Assembly: GCA_902826685.1 (NCBI GenBank) | Contig: CADEFT010000003.1 | Coordinates: 183,207 to 223,066, forward strand | DNA length: 39,860 nucleotides | Reading direction: 5' to 3' | From: an uncultured Acidobacteriota bacterium | Lineage (GTDB): Bacteria; Acidobacteriota; Terriglobia; Bryobacterales; Bryobacteraceae | Part shown: positions 1 through 7,576 of the stretch, in pieces | Position numbering within the stretch: position 1 is the stretch's first letter | How the letters are laid out: the number at the start of each line of letters is the position of its first letter | Translations under genes and position numbers: made by a program | The notes under the pieces: model-generated | The model's database searches: none | The model's input: only the letters and a program-made list of their open reading frames with translations | What the model was told of the DNA's origin: nothing

Positions 1-129
1 ATCTCTACCGGAGAGCGCGTGCGTTCTACGCCGGAAGGCAATGAGCGATCAGCGTACGCCGCAAACCATGCGGGCGTTCTCCCAATCGCCGGCCGCCACC
101 CGTTCGACGGTGCCGGGATGCGAGCCGGC
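1..129. repeat. Imperfect second copy of the 3' end of the M48 peptidase gene
   Basis: Bases 1-98 match 168-265 with two substitutions (56 and 73). Bases 95-129 then match 316-350, so this copy lacks exactly 54 bp (18 codons) present in the other. Read on the minus strand in the peptidase frame it still encodes the last residues, ending VCGVR-stop where the intact gene ends VCGAR-stop, with the stop at 49-51. The repeat is direct, and the copies are separated by 38 unrelated bases (130-167). It may extend left beyond the window. It is either a decayed partial tandem duplication or the end of a second, divergent peptidase gene. The rest of 130-215 holds nothing else I can recognise. Confidence 0.85.
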
Positions 130-167
130 ATGTCGAGTGGATCGATGCGACGCGGTTGAGTTGCAGG

Positions 168-350
168 ATCTCTACCGGAGAGCGCGTGCGTTCTACGCCG
201 GAAGGCAATGAGCGATCAGCGTGCGCCGCAAACCATGCGCGCGTTCTCCCAATCGCCGGCCGCCAGCAGCCCTTCGGCGGCGCCGCTGTGCCGGCGGCCT
301 TCGGCTTCGAGCGCGGCCACCCGTTCGACGGTGCCGGGATGCGAGCCGGC
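168..350. repeat. Parent copy of the duplicated segment
   Basis: This is the intact partner of the repeat at 1-129. It spans 48 bp beyond the M48 stop codon plus the last ~45 codons of the gene. The segment missing from the other copy lies at about 266-319 and encodes the stretch between VERVAA and GDWENA. The shared sequence outside the coding region indicates duplication of DNA rather than convergent protein evolution. Confidence 0.85.
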
Positions 351-1310
351 GTAGGGATGGGCCGGCGATCCGAGCGAACCCTGCAGGCGGCGCAGGAAGC
401 GGGCGAGCCCGTTGGTTTCCACCTTGGCGCGGGCGAGCAGACCAACGCTGGCGCGGTCCGCTTCTTCTTCCTCGGAACGGCGGTGTTGGCGATTGAGAAG
501 CGCGGCGCCGGCCTGGCGTGCGCCGGGCGAGGAGGCCGTTTCGGGCGAGAACAACGAAACAAGCGTTCGGCCCGGCAGTTCACGGGCGAGAGCGCGCGTG
601 CCGTGCTGGTGAAGCACGTGTTCCATTTCATGGGCCAGGACGCCGGCGAATTCTTCGGCCGTTTCGGCGCGCCGCAGCAGGCCGTCGTAGACGACGATGT
701 ATCCGCCGGGCGCGGCGAAGGCGTTCACCCTCGGGTCGCGGACGTAGATCACACGGAAGCGGTAAGGCGAAGAGGCGGCGTCGGAGAGACGATCGGCGAT
801 GGTGGCGAGCTGGCGCTCTCGATCGGGATCGCTGCAACGGCGGGCGGCGGGCGCGAGCACGTCCGCCGCGCCCTCCCCCAGCCGCTCTTCGATCGCGAGC
901 GGTGTCAGGCGCGCGGCGATCCCGGCCAGCAGGCCGAAGCCGGTTACGGAAAAGACGGCCGCGAGAAGAAAGACGGCGCAGGTGGCGGCGGCCCAACCGG
1001 TGAGCGGCAGACGATCGAGCAGCGTGCGCGGCCGGTGGAGTTGCGGCAGGTGTTGGAGGAGGGCTTCGGCGAAGGTTGGATCGGGCACCAGCAGGCACTC
1101 GCCCGGGGGGCCAGTGAGGCGATACAACCGGGTAGGCTCGCCGGCGGCTATCGCCAGGCGGAGTTGATCCGGCCGCCAGAGCCGGGGTTCTTCGCCGGAA
1201 GCTTCGAGGCGAACGCCTTCGGCGGTCAGTTCCACGACGGCCGCGGATCGGCGGGCCGACTGTCCGTCGTAATAGAAACCTTCGAATCGGCTTGCCAGGG
1301 GTTGAATCAC
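216..1310 (-). CDS. M48-family zinc metallopeptidase with N-terminal membrane anchor
   Basis: Predicted membrane-tethered zinc endopeptidase of 364 aa. Residues 1-90 form a small domain starting MIQPLASRFEGFYYDG, of the type often found ahead of M48 domains. A hydrophobic segment follows at about 104-130. The peptidase domain carries the zinc motif HEMEH (227-231) inside VLAHEMEHVLHQHG, and a third ligand is probably a Glu in SEEEEADRAS near 280-284. The family degrades membrane or periplasmic proteins and sometimes acts as a chaperone; the substrate here is unknown. It begins 4 bp after the stop of the DUF898 gene, so the two are very likely co-transcribed; DUF898 and M48 genes are frequent neighbours. 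The last ~45 codons are duplicated at 1-129. Confidence 0.9.
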   Translation of the reverse strand: MIQPLASRFEGFYYDGQSARRSAAVVELTAEGVRLEASGEEPRLWRPDQLRLAIAAGEPTRLYRLTGPPGECLLVPDPTFAEALLQHLPQLHRPRTLLDRLPLTGWAAATCAVFLLAAVFSVTGFGLLAGIAARLTPLAIEERLGEGAADVLAPAARRCSDPDRERQLATIADRLSDAASSPYRFRVIYVRDPRVNAFAAPGGYIVVYDGLLRRAETAEEFAGVLAHEMEHVLHQHGTRALARELPGRTLVSLFSPETASSPGARQAGAALLNRQHRRSEEEEADRASVGLLARAKVETNGLARFLRRLQGSLGSPAHPYAGSHPGTVERVAALEAEGRRHSGAAEGLLAAGDWENARMVCGAR

Positions 1311-1314
1311 GGGA

Positions 1315-3792
1315 TTAGTGAAGGAAGCCGAGATCGAATCCTAAAAAATCGGTGTAGTCTCCGGCGGCCACCAGCGCCGCTTCGGCGTCCTGCCGAACGG
1401 TGGTGAGATCGGGATCGCCCACCAGCTCGATGTGACGGCTCCAGAACCGGGCGGAACGGGTCGTCACCTGGGAAAGGCTCAGACCGAGCGTGCCGATGAG
1501 GATGAGGCCGTTGCCGGTCCATAGCCGCAGCAGGCCGCGTCCGGTGACGGTCGAGCGGAAACGCGCCGCGCCGAATTCGGTGTGCGCCCAGAAGTAGCGG
1601 TGGCGCAGGGCGCTCCACCAGGCCCAGAACAGACCGAAGGTGAGCAGCGAGAGTGGAACGGCGAGGGCGAGCGGCGGCAGCAGATCGCGTCCCTGGCCCG
1701 TGAAGCGGAACGAACGGTCGCCGAAGCGAGTGTTGTCGATCAGGAAGCGCCGGATGTGAACCTGCCAATGCGGATAGTAGAGGCCGCCGGTGGCGAGAGT
1801 GAGTAGAAGGCCGCGCAGGCAGATTGATTCGAACTCGGCGGTGGCGCCGTCGAAGGCGAAGCGCACACCGCGCCAGGAGGTGCGATTGAGGCGATAGCGA
1901 TGAGCGCCGGCGCGCGCCACCGGCCATAGAACGGCAATCGCGGCCAGCGCCAGCAGCAGCCCGGCCGGCGCGGGCAGCCAGTAGGGCAGGCTCATAATCA
2001 GCGCCACGACGGGCAATCCTTTCATCCATCCGATGAGCGACTCGCGGCCGGTGCCGTGATACTCGAACCGGTCGCCTTCGAATTCCGCCTGGGCAAAGAG
2101 GCGGCGCTTCCAGGCGGCGCGGGCCCAGAAGCTGTAGACTCCCGCGGTGAGTATCGAAAGCAGCAGGCTGCGCGACCGCAGAGGCCACTCGGGAGTGGCG
2201 GCGTCGTGAAGTTCGATTCGTGCATGCGGACCGGCGGGGGTCGCGGCGGCGATGGATCGATCGATCTTATGCTCCAGCCAGGCGTAGCCGGCGACAGCGC
2301 CGCCAGCCAGCAGCACGGCCACGCCGACCATGGCGAAGAGAACGAGATAGACGACGGCTGGCGGTGTGCCGGACCGCAGCAGGTTCAACCAAAGGATGCG
2401 GTTGGCGCGCGCGTTGGCATGAAACGCCGCCACCGGACGCGCCTGCAGACTGTAGAGTCCGCCGAGACGTGTCAGCGTGGCGGCCAGTTCCGCATCGGCT
2501 CCGCCATGAGAGATTTCCAATGCCTCGGCCACGGTTTCCATTTTCTCGACGGCGCGCCTCAGGTCGCCCCGCCGTTCGTAGATGCGGCTCAACCGGGTCG
2601 CCGTCTCAATCAATAGCGGGACGTTCTTCGATCGGGCGCCGGGCGCCAATTCGCGGTAGAGACGTTCCGCTTCAAGCGGCTTTCCGGTTTCAAGCAGCGT
2701 CTCGGCCAGCAGCGACTGCGCGGTGAGCGTTTCGTGGCGCGGATCGGCCGGGAGAGTATTCCAAACGGCCAGGCTCTGGGAGGCGAGCCGGATGGCTTCC
2801 TTGTAGTGGCCCTGAAGCGAGAGGATTTTGGCCATCGCATGGAGACAGCGCGCCGCTTCGGCATCGCCGGCGCGGCCGAAGCTCGAACGCACGGCGAAGG
2901 CTTCGCGATAGACGGCGGCGGCCTCCTCGAAACGCTGGTGCCTGGCATAGAAGGCGGCGAGGGCGGAGAGCGCGCCGTAATGTTCCTCGCTGCTTTGGCC
3001 TTCGGCGGCGCGCGCGGCGGCGATCACGCGCTTGCGCAAAGCTTCGGCGTATGAGGGCGACTGCCAGGTCATAAGCCCGGCCAGAGAGCGCATGGAATCG
3101 AGGGTGCGGCCATCCTGTTTGCCCCACAGACGCTCGCGCACAGCCAGGGCCCTTTCGTATTCCTCCACCGCTTTTTTGGCGTCGCCGCCGTCGCGGTAGA
3201 GATGACCGGACTGTTCGAGCAATTCCGCGAACTCCCCGGTGGCCGGGTCGCCGGCATGCTGGCGTGAGTCAAGCCCATGGTCGATGGTGAGCCGCGCCTG
3301 GGTCTTGTCGCCCAGTTGGTTGTATGCCGTGGCGATGGCGGCGTAAGCCTTGGCGATGCTTCCGTCGGAGGCACCCGCTTTTTCCCGTATCTGCAGCGCA
3401 TCGCGATAGCACTGAAGCGCTTCCCGGCCGCGCCGCTCCCCCAGGGCCAGGGCTCCCAGGTTCATCAACAGGTCCGCCAGACGCGCATCGGCCGGCTGCG
3501 CCAATTCTCTCAGCCGCAGCGCCTGGTTCAAATACTGCAGGCGCGTGGCTGGATCGCACGTTCCGCAGGGCGCGGCGAGCGCCAGCAAAGTCTCCAACTG
3601 GCGGACATCGGACTCGTAGAATTCGCGCGAGGCGGCGAGGGCCTGGCGCAAGTGCAGCGTGCGCGCGGGTTCGTTTTCGGCGAGGCTTGCCGCATCCATG
3701 GCAGCTTGCCAACGATCGGTGGGATTCGGTTGTGCAACCGCTAGCGGCCGGATCGCGCAGAGGGCGATCAGGGCCACAAACCGGTACATCAT
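1315..3792 (-). CDS. Exported TPR-repeat protein fused to a DUF898 (YjgN-like) membrane domain
   Basis: 825 aa. A signal peptide covers about residues 1-20 (hydrophobic core ending AVAQP). The next ~430 residues are tetratricopeptide repeats, recognisable from repeated A-x-YN-x-LG, A-x-x-x-YERAL and AERLYRELA patterns. A transmembrane segment around 475-505 leads into a DUF898 domain with several further membrane helices, including repeats with FWARAAWKRRLFAQAEFEGDRFEYHGTG-type character. DUF898 is an integral-membrane family of unknown function. Fusion to a periplasmic TPR array suggests a scaffold that presents partners to the membrane domain or to the co-encoded M48 peptidase 4 bp downstream. 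The start at 3792 has no obvious SD; a possible -10 (TATCAT) lies about 25 nt upstream. Confidence 0.85.
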   Translation of the reverse strand: MMYRFVALIALCAIRPLAVAQPNPTDRWQAAMDAASLAENEPARTLHLRQALAASREFYESDVRQLETLLALAAPCGTCDPATRLQYLNQALRLRELAQPADARLADLLMNLGALALGERRGREALQCYRDALQIREKAGASDGSIAKAYAAIATAYNQLGDKTQARLTIDHGLDSRQHAGDPATGEFAELLEQSGHLYRDGGDAKKAVEEYERALAVRERLWGKQDGRTLDSMRSLAGLMTWQSPSYAEALRKRVIAAARAAEGQSSEEHYGALSALAAFYARHQRFEEAAAVYREAFAVRSSFGRAGDAEAARCLHAMAKILSLQGHYKEAIRLASQSLAVWNTLPADPRHETLTAQSLLAETLLETGKPLEAERLYRELAPGARSKNVPLLIETATRLSRIYERRGDLRRAVEKMETVAEALEISHGGADAELAATLTRLGGLYSLQARPVAAFHANARANRILWLNLLRSGTPPAVVYLVLFAMVGVAVLLAGGAVAGYAWLEHKIDRSIAAATPAGPHARIELHDAATPEWPLRSRSLLLSILTAGVYSFWARAAWKRRLFAQAEFEGDRFEYHGTGRESLIGWMKGLPVVALIMSLPYWLPAPAGLLLALAAIAVLWPVARAGAHRYRLNRTSWRGVRFAFDGATAEFESICLRGLLLTLATGGLYYPHWQVHIRRFLIDNTRFGDRSFRFTGQGRDLLPPLALAVPLSLLTFGLFWAWWSALRHRYFWAHTEFGAARFRSTVTGRGLLRLWTGNGLILIGTLGLSLSQVTTRSARFWSRHIELVGDPDLTTVRQDAEAALVAAGDYTDFLGFDLGFLH

Positions 3793-3862
3793 GGCTCTGT
3801 TTGAAGGCTTGAAACCGATGATAGCAAGCGTGTGCGAAGAGGGGAATCCCCCTAAACGCGAT

Positions 3863-5671
3863 ATGTTAAACTGGCCACAATTTATAGTTTCTATGATTAC
3901 TATTCAACTTCTAGCGCAGGTAGTATGCCTGGTCGCACGGTCACAATCGGTCAATTTGCCCGTGGGTGCCGAGACCATGCTCGATGGGCGGGATGCCGGT
4001 CTGTTCCGGCTGTTGGCGGAGCCGCGGACGAATGCAGTGGCACAGGCTTCGGAAGTAGCCGATCTGGAGTTTCCGAGCAGCGTGAGGGTGCAGGTGCGTT
4101 CGGCGCCGGAACGGGCGGATGCGGTGCGGCTGGTGGCGGCGGCGCGTGGCAGCGTGGCGCCGGGAGACGTACTCGCGCTGGAACTGTTCGTGCGTGGAAC
4201 GGCCGCCAGAAGCGAGGCGCTCACGGCGTACGGCATCGCATCGGTGGAGGAACCGGCCGGCGCGTTCCGGCGGCTGGGCGGTGAAGGATTCTATGCGGGC
4301 GCCAACTGGCGGCAGGTGTTTGTGGCGTTTCGGGCGCAGCTGGCGGCGGAGAATCCGAACGTGGTGCTGCACCTGGGCACGTACGCGCAATCGATGGAAA
4401 TTGGCGGCGTGCGGCTGTTGAACTATCGCCGGACTCGCGCGCTCGAGTCGCTGCCCCGTAGTCCGGTGGCCTACTCCGGTATGGAGTTGGACGCTCCGTG
4501 GCGCGAGGCGGCCGAGGAGCGTATTGAGCGCCTTCGCAAGGGCCGGTTCACCATCCGCGTCATCGACGCGCAGGGACGGCCGGTGGAGAAAGCGAAAGTT
4601 CACGTGCGGATGAAGCGGCACGCTTTTGGATTCGGCACGGCGGTGACGGCAAGGCAACTGGCGGCCGAAGGAGAGGACGCCGACAGGTACCGGCACCTGG
4701 TGGAGAACTACTTCAACCGGGTGGTTTTCGAAAAAGATTTGAAGTGGGAGGAGTGGGAACGGTCGAAGTCCAACACGGACCCCGACTACCGGCAACAGTA
4801 TCTGGAGGCGGCCTGCGAGTGGCTGCGCGAGCGGACCATCGGCGTGCGCGGGCACTATGGGGCGCAAGGGCCGCTCGACCGCGAGGGTCTGGGACCGGGC
4901 GAGTTTCCCGAGTCCGAGTTGCCGCGGCGGCTGATCGCGCACCTGGAAGAGAAGTTCACCGCCGTCGGCGACAAGGTCATCGAGTGGGATGTGTTGAACC
5001 ATCCGGTGGCCGATTGGATGCCGACTCTCGAGCGCCGGTTCGGCATCGATCTGTATGCGGAGATCTTCCGTCGCGCGCACGAACGCGTGCCTTCCTCGAT
5101 TTCCGTTTGGGCCAATGAGAGCGGGGCGATCGAAGGAGGCGGACGGCGGGCGGAATTCGAACGCGTGCTGCACGATCTCGTCGCCAAGGGGGCCGATATC
5201 ACCGGCGTCGGGTTCATGGGCCACTTCGATCCGGCTTCGGTGCGCGGCATCGAGGAGATGTATGCCGATTTCGACCGTTTCGCGGCGATCGTGGGCAATC
5301 TGCAGATCACCGGTCTGGACTTCGACACCACCGACGAAGCCTTGCAGGCGCGCTATCTGGCCGATGCGATCACCATCGCCTTCAGCCATACCAACTTCTG
5401 CGGCATCCTGCAGTGGGGCTTTTGGGAAGGACAGCACTGGCGTCCGGACGCGGCGTTGTGGCGCAAGGACTGGTCGATCAAGCCGGCCGGGCAAGCTTAT
5501 CTCGACCTGGTTTACCGCAAATGGTGGACCGACGAGATAGTGGAAACGGGCGCCAACGGACTGGTAAGCCTTCGCGGGTTTCTGGGCGCCTATGAGATCG
5601 CCGTAGGGACGACGGTGGTCAGCACGCAGTTGATTCCGGATGGCACGTGGGTGGACGTGCCGCTGCCCTAA
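3863..5671 (+). CDS. GH10 xylanase-fold protein, predicted catalytically inactive
   Basis: About 602 aa from ATG 3863 (592 from ATG 3893). The frame is open further upstream, but that would overlap the divergent DUF898 gene, so a start at 3863 or 3893, followed by a signal-like segment (ITIQLLAQVVCLVA), is preferred. An N-terminal beta-rich, carbohydrate-binding-like region precedes a GH10 barrel, seen from HAFGFGTAV, DVLNH, the GVGFMGHF strand and QWGFWEGQHWRPDAAL. Active GH10 enzymes have WDVxNE (acid/base) and ITE-x-D (nucleophile). Here they read WDVLNH (His codon 5000-5002) and ITGLD (Gly codon 5312-5314), so both catalytic glutamates are replaced. The substrate platform WGFWEG-HWRPDAAL is intact, so it may bind sugar without hydrolysing it. 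It converges on the sugar epimerase with a 3-bp gap. Confidence 0.85.
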   Translation: MLNWPQFIVSMITIQLLAQVVCLVARSQSVNLPVGAETMLDGRDAGLFRLLAEPRTNAVAQASEVADLEFPSSVRVQVRSAPERADAVRLVAAARGSVAPGDVLALELFVRGTAARSEALTAYGIASVEEPAGAFRRLGGEGFYAGANWRQVFVAFRAQLAAENPNVVLHLGTYAQSMEIGGVRLLNYRRTRALESLPRSPVAYSGMELDAPWREAAEERIERLRKGRFTIRVIDAQGRPVEKAKVHVRMKRHAFGFGTAVTARQLAAEGEDADRYRHLVENYFNRVVFEKDLKWEEWERSKSNTDPDYRQQYLEAACEWLRERTIGVRGHYGAQGPLDREGLGPGEFPESELPRRLIAHLEEKFTAVGDKVIEWDVLNHPVADWMPTLERRFGIDLYAEIFRRAHERVPSSISVWANESGAIEGGGRRAEFERVLHDLVAKGADITGVGFMGHFDPASVRGIEEMYADFDRFAAIVGNLQITGLDFDTTDEALQARYLADAITIAFSHTNFCGILQWGFWEGQHWRPDAALWRKDWSIKPAGQAYLDLVYRKWWTDEIVETGANGLVSLRGFLGAYEIAVGTTVVSTQLIPDGTWVDVPLP

Positions 5672-5674
5672 AGA

Positions 5675-6514
5675 TTAACTCCAGTTCTTTCGCAGGAACT
5701 TCAGGCCTTCGACGGCGATGGCGTCGGGCGTGGCGGCAAGGTCGCGCCAGATGGCTGCGGCCGCGGCGATTTCGGGCATGTTGAAGCCGAAGCTCTCGAT
5801 GGTGAGCCAGCCGTTGTAGCCCATGTCCTTCAGCGTCTTGAACACGGGCTTCCATTCCACGTGTCCGGAGCCGGGAATGCCGCGATCGTTCTCGCAGGTG
5901 TGCACGTGCTTCAGATGGTTGCGCGCGGCCTTGTAGGCGGCGGGAATGCTCTTCTCTTCGATGTTGGAGTGAAAGGTGTCGATCAGCAGCCCGACGCGCG
6001 GATGATCGACCGCATCGCAGAACGCCGCGCCATCGGAGGCGAGGTTGAGAAAGAACGTCTCGAAGCGATTGAGCGGCTCGATGCCGAAGGTCATGTTGTA
6101 TTGATCGAGAACCGGACCGAGCTTGCGGTAAGTCTCGATGCCGCGCTGCCATTCATCGGCGGTGCGGCGGCGCCCGGGGAGCCAGCCGACGGGCGAATAG
6201 AGGGGTCCAGCGACGGCTTCAGCCCCGATTTCGGCGGAGACTTTCGTTACGTCCTTGAGGAACTGGAGGCCTTTGCGGCGCACCGAGGCATCGGCGTCGA
6301 AGATGTTGGCTCCGGCGGGCATGATGCTGCAGATGGTGGAGCGGAGCCCTTCGGCTTCGATGGCTTTTCTCACCTGTTTGGCGGGATATCCCTTGAGGTC
6401 AAACAAGGGCAGTTCAACGCCGTCGAATCCGGCCGCTTTCAATTTGGGGAGTAGCGGGAAGTGCTCTTTGGTGAAGTGGGCGGTCCAGATGAGGAGGTTG
6501 ACACCGAATGGCAT
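5675..6514 (-). CDS. Sugar epimerase/isomerase, D-tagatose 3-epimerase-like TIM barrel
   Basis: 279 aa, full length for the xylose-isomerase-like/AP-endonuclease-2 superfamily. The metal and catalytic set typical of ketose 3-epimerases is present and evenly placed: E146 (GIEPLNRFE), D179 and H182 (LLIDTFHSN), H205 (HVHTCENDRG), R211 and E240 (TIESFG). The spacing matches the E152/D185/H211/E246 set known from Pseudomonas cichorii D-tagatose 3-epimerase. Expected role: divalent-metal-dependent interconversion of ketoses or a sugar-derived ketone in the cytoplasm; the exact substrate cannot be read. A TATCAT hexamer (minus strand, 6522-6527) lies 7 nt before the ATG with no SD between, suggesting a leaderless message. 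Related hydroxypyruvate isomerases remain an alternative. Confidence 0.85.
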   Translation of the reverse strand: MPFGVNLLIWTAHFTKEHFPLLPKLKAAGFDGVELPLFDLKGYPAKQVRKAIEAEGLRSTICSIMPAGANIFDADASVRRKGLQFLKDVTKVSAEIGAEAVAGPLYSPVGWLPGRRRTADEWQRGIETYRKLGPVLDQYNMTFGIEPLNRFETFFLNLASDGAAFCDAVDHPRVGLLIDTFHSNIEEKSIPAAYKAARNHLKHVHTCENDRGIPGSGHVEWKPVFKTLKDMGYNGWLTIESFGFNMPEIAAAAAIWRDLAATPDAIAVEGLKFLRKNWS

Positions 6515-6521
6515 GAGGCGA

Positions 6522-6527
6522 ATGATA
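6522..6527 (-). promoter_or_regulatory. -10-like hexamer TATCAT, 7 nt before the epimerase start
   Basis: On the minus strand TATCAT is followed by 7 nt and then ATG at 6514, with no purine-rich SD. This is the layout expected for a leaderless transcript. No convincing -35 is visible. Confidence 0.4.
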
Positions 6528-6545
6528 ACATGCGGTCCGGGGCGA

Positions 6546-6565
6546 GGGGCGCGAAAATGCGCCCC
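6546..6565. other. GC-rich 7-bp hairpin between the 51-aa gene and the epimerase
   Basis: GGGGCGC (6546-6552) pairs perfectly with GCGCCCC (6559-6565) across a 6-nt loop. It lies 15 nt after the stop of the minus-strand 51-aa gene. No T-tract follows in the direction of transcription, so it is not a standard intrinsic terminator, but it could protect the 3' end of a short monocistronic message. Confidence 0.4.
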
Positions 6566-6580
6566 CCTTGAGAACGAGAC

Positions 6581-6736
6581 TTAGTGCTTCTTTTTCGTCT
6601 CTTTCTTGTGGTCGTCGTGCTTCTCTTCCTTGTGATCGTCCTTCTTGTGACCCTTGTCTTTGTCGTTGGCCATCACCAGGTTGGCGGTACCGACGAGCAT
6701 GGCCGCGGCCACGGTCAGCGCTTGAAATTTCTTCAT
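6581..6736 (-). CDS. Small exported His/Lys/Asp-rich protein (51 aa)
   Basis: 51 codons from ATG 6736 to TAA 6581. The first ~23 residues are a clear signal peptide (MKKFQALTVAAAMLVGTANL, then VMA). The mature ~28 residues are almost entirely Lys, His, Asp and Glu, with repeats of H-K-x-E and D-D-H-K. On the coding strand GAGAGGA lies just upstream of the ATG, a good SD. No family is recognised. The composition suggests a periplasmic metal-binding (Ni, Co, Cu or Zn) or polyanion-binding peptide, but this is inference from composition only. It is encoded 88 bp after the SDR gene and 66 bp before the epimerase start, and is probably its own unit. Confidence 0.75.
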   Translation of the reverse strand: MKKFQALTVAAAMLVGTANLVMANDKDKGHKKDDHKEEKHDDHKKETKKKH

Positions 6737-6824
6737 GGTCCTCTCTCTTGGTCTATCGATTGCCGGAATTCAATCCGGCCTTGTTCAGCCTCATCGGCCG
6801 GGAGAGGATCTGTTTGAGCCAACC

Positions 6825-7574
6825 TCAGGCGTGGGCGATGTAGTCCATGCGGCCGCCGTCGACCGTCAGCACCTGGGCGGTGAGGAAGCTGGAACGCTCG
6901 GAGACCAGGAAAGCCACCGCATGGGCGATATCTTCGGGCGCGCCCACGCGGCGCACCATGGCGCGGGACGACATGCGCTCGATGTTGGGATTGGCCCCTA
7001 CCATGTCGGTGATGATGTAGCCCGGCGCTACGGCATTGACCGTAACGCCGTGTGGCCCGAGATCGAGAGCGAAGCGGCGGGTAAGCGTGATGACGGCCGC
7101 CTTGGTGGCGGCGTAAAACGTGTTGCCTTCGAAGCTGGTGCCGATGCCGGCGATGGAAGTGAGATTGACGATGCGGCCCCAGCGGCGCTGCTTCATTCCA
7201 TCAACGACCGAGCGGGTGACGCGCACCAGGCCATCGACGTTCACCGCGCGCATGCCTTCCATCTGCGAGAAATCGAAATCGAACAGATCGCCGCCGCGCA
7301 GCACGCCGGCGTTGTTGATGAGGATGTCGACGGGGCCGCCCAACGCCTCGGCGGCACGTGCGGCGAGCGTCGAGGCTTCGGCGGCGATCGCGACATCGCC
7401 CTGGATGGCCACGGCGCGGCCGCCCGAGGCGCGAATATGGTGGACAACCTGATCGGCCTGCGCCGCCCGCTCGCGGTAGTTGATTGCGACCAGGTGGCCT
7501 TGGGCGGCGAGTTCCATGGCGATGGCGCGGCCGATGCCGCGCGAGCCGCCGGTAACCAGTGCAATTCGAGCCAT
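6825..7574 (-). CDS. SDR-family oxidoreductase (FabG-like)
   Basis: 249 aa from ATG 7574. An upstream in-frame start at 7592 would overlap the GNAT gene; AGGGATTTTAGAG ahead of 7574 supports the choice. It is a classical short-chain dehydrogenase: cofactor motif TGGSRGIG (8-15), NNAG (87-90), catalytic S140 (NLTSIAG), Y154 and K158 (YAATK), and a C-terminal LTVDGG. These residues predict an active NAD(P)H-dependent carbonyl reductase or alcohol dehydrogenase. Close similarity of motif spacing to 3-oxoacyl-ACP reductase does not fix the substrate. It starts 2 bp after the GNAT stop and is the last gene of the MFS-sorAB-GNAT-SDR operon. Confidence 0.9.
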   Translation of the reverse strand: MARIALVTGGSRGIGRAIAMELAAQGHLVAINYRERAAQADQVVHHIRASGGRAVAIQGDVAIAAEASTLAARAAEALGGPVDILINNAGVLRGGDLFDFDFSQMEGMRAVNVDGLVRVTRSVVDGMKQRRWGRIVNLTSIAGIGTSFEGNTFYAATKAAVITLTRRFALDLGPHGVTVNAVAPGYIITDMVGANPNIERMSSRAMVRRVGAPEDIAHAVAFLVSERSSFLTAQVLTVDGGRMDYIAHA

Positions 7575-7576
7575 CT

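Noticed and set aside
26..631. Minus-strand 201-aa open frame
   Set aside because: Another frame of the M48 gene and its repeat; Arg/Pro-rich composition typical of GC-rich shadow frames.
3842..3851. GGGG-AA-TCCCC palindrome upstream of the GH10 gene
   Set aside because: The loop is too small for a hairpin and no T-run follows; no convincing operator role.
6762..6779. GCCGGA/TCCGGC hairpin after the SDR gene
   Set aside because: Only 6 bp and no T-run on either strand; could be a weak processing site but not supported as a terminator.
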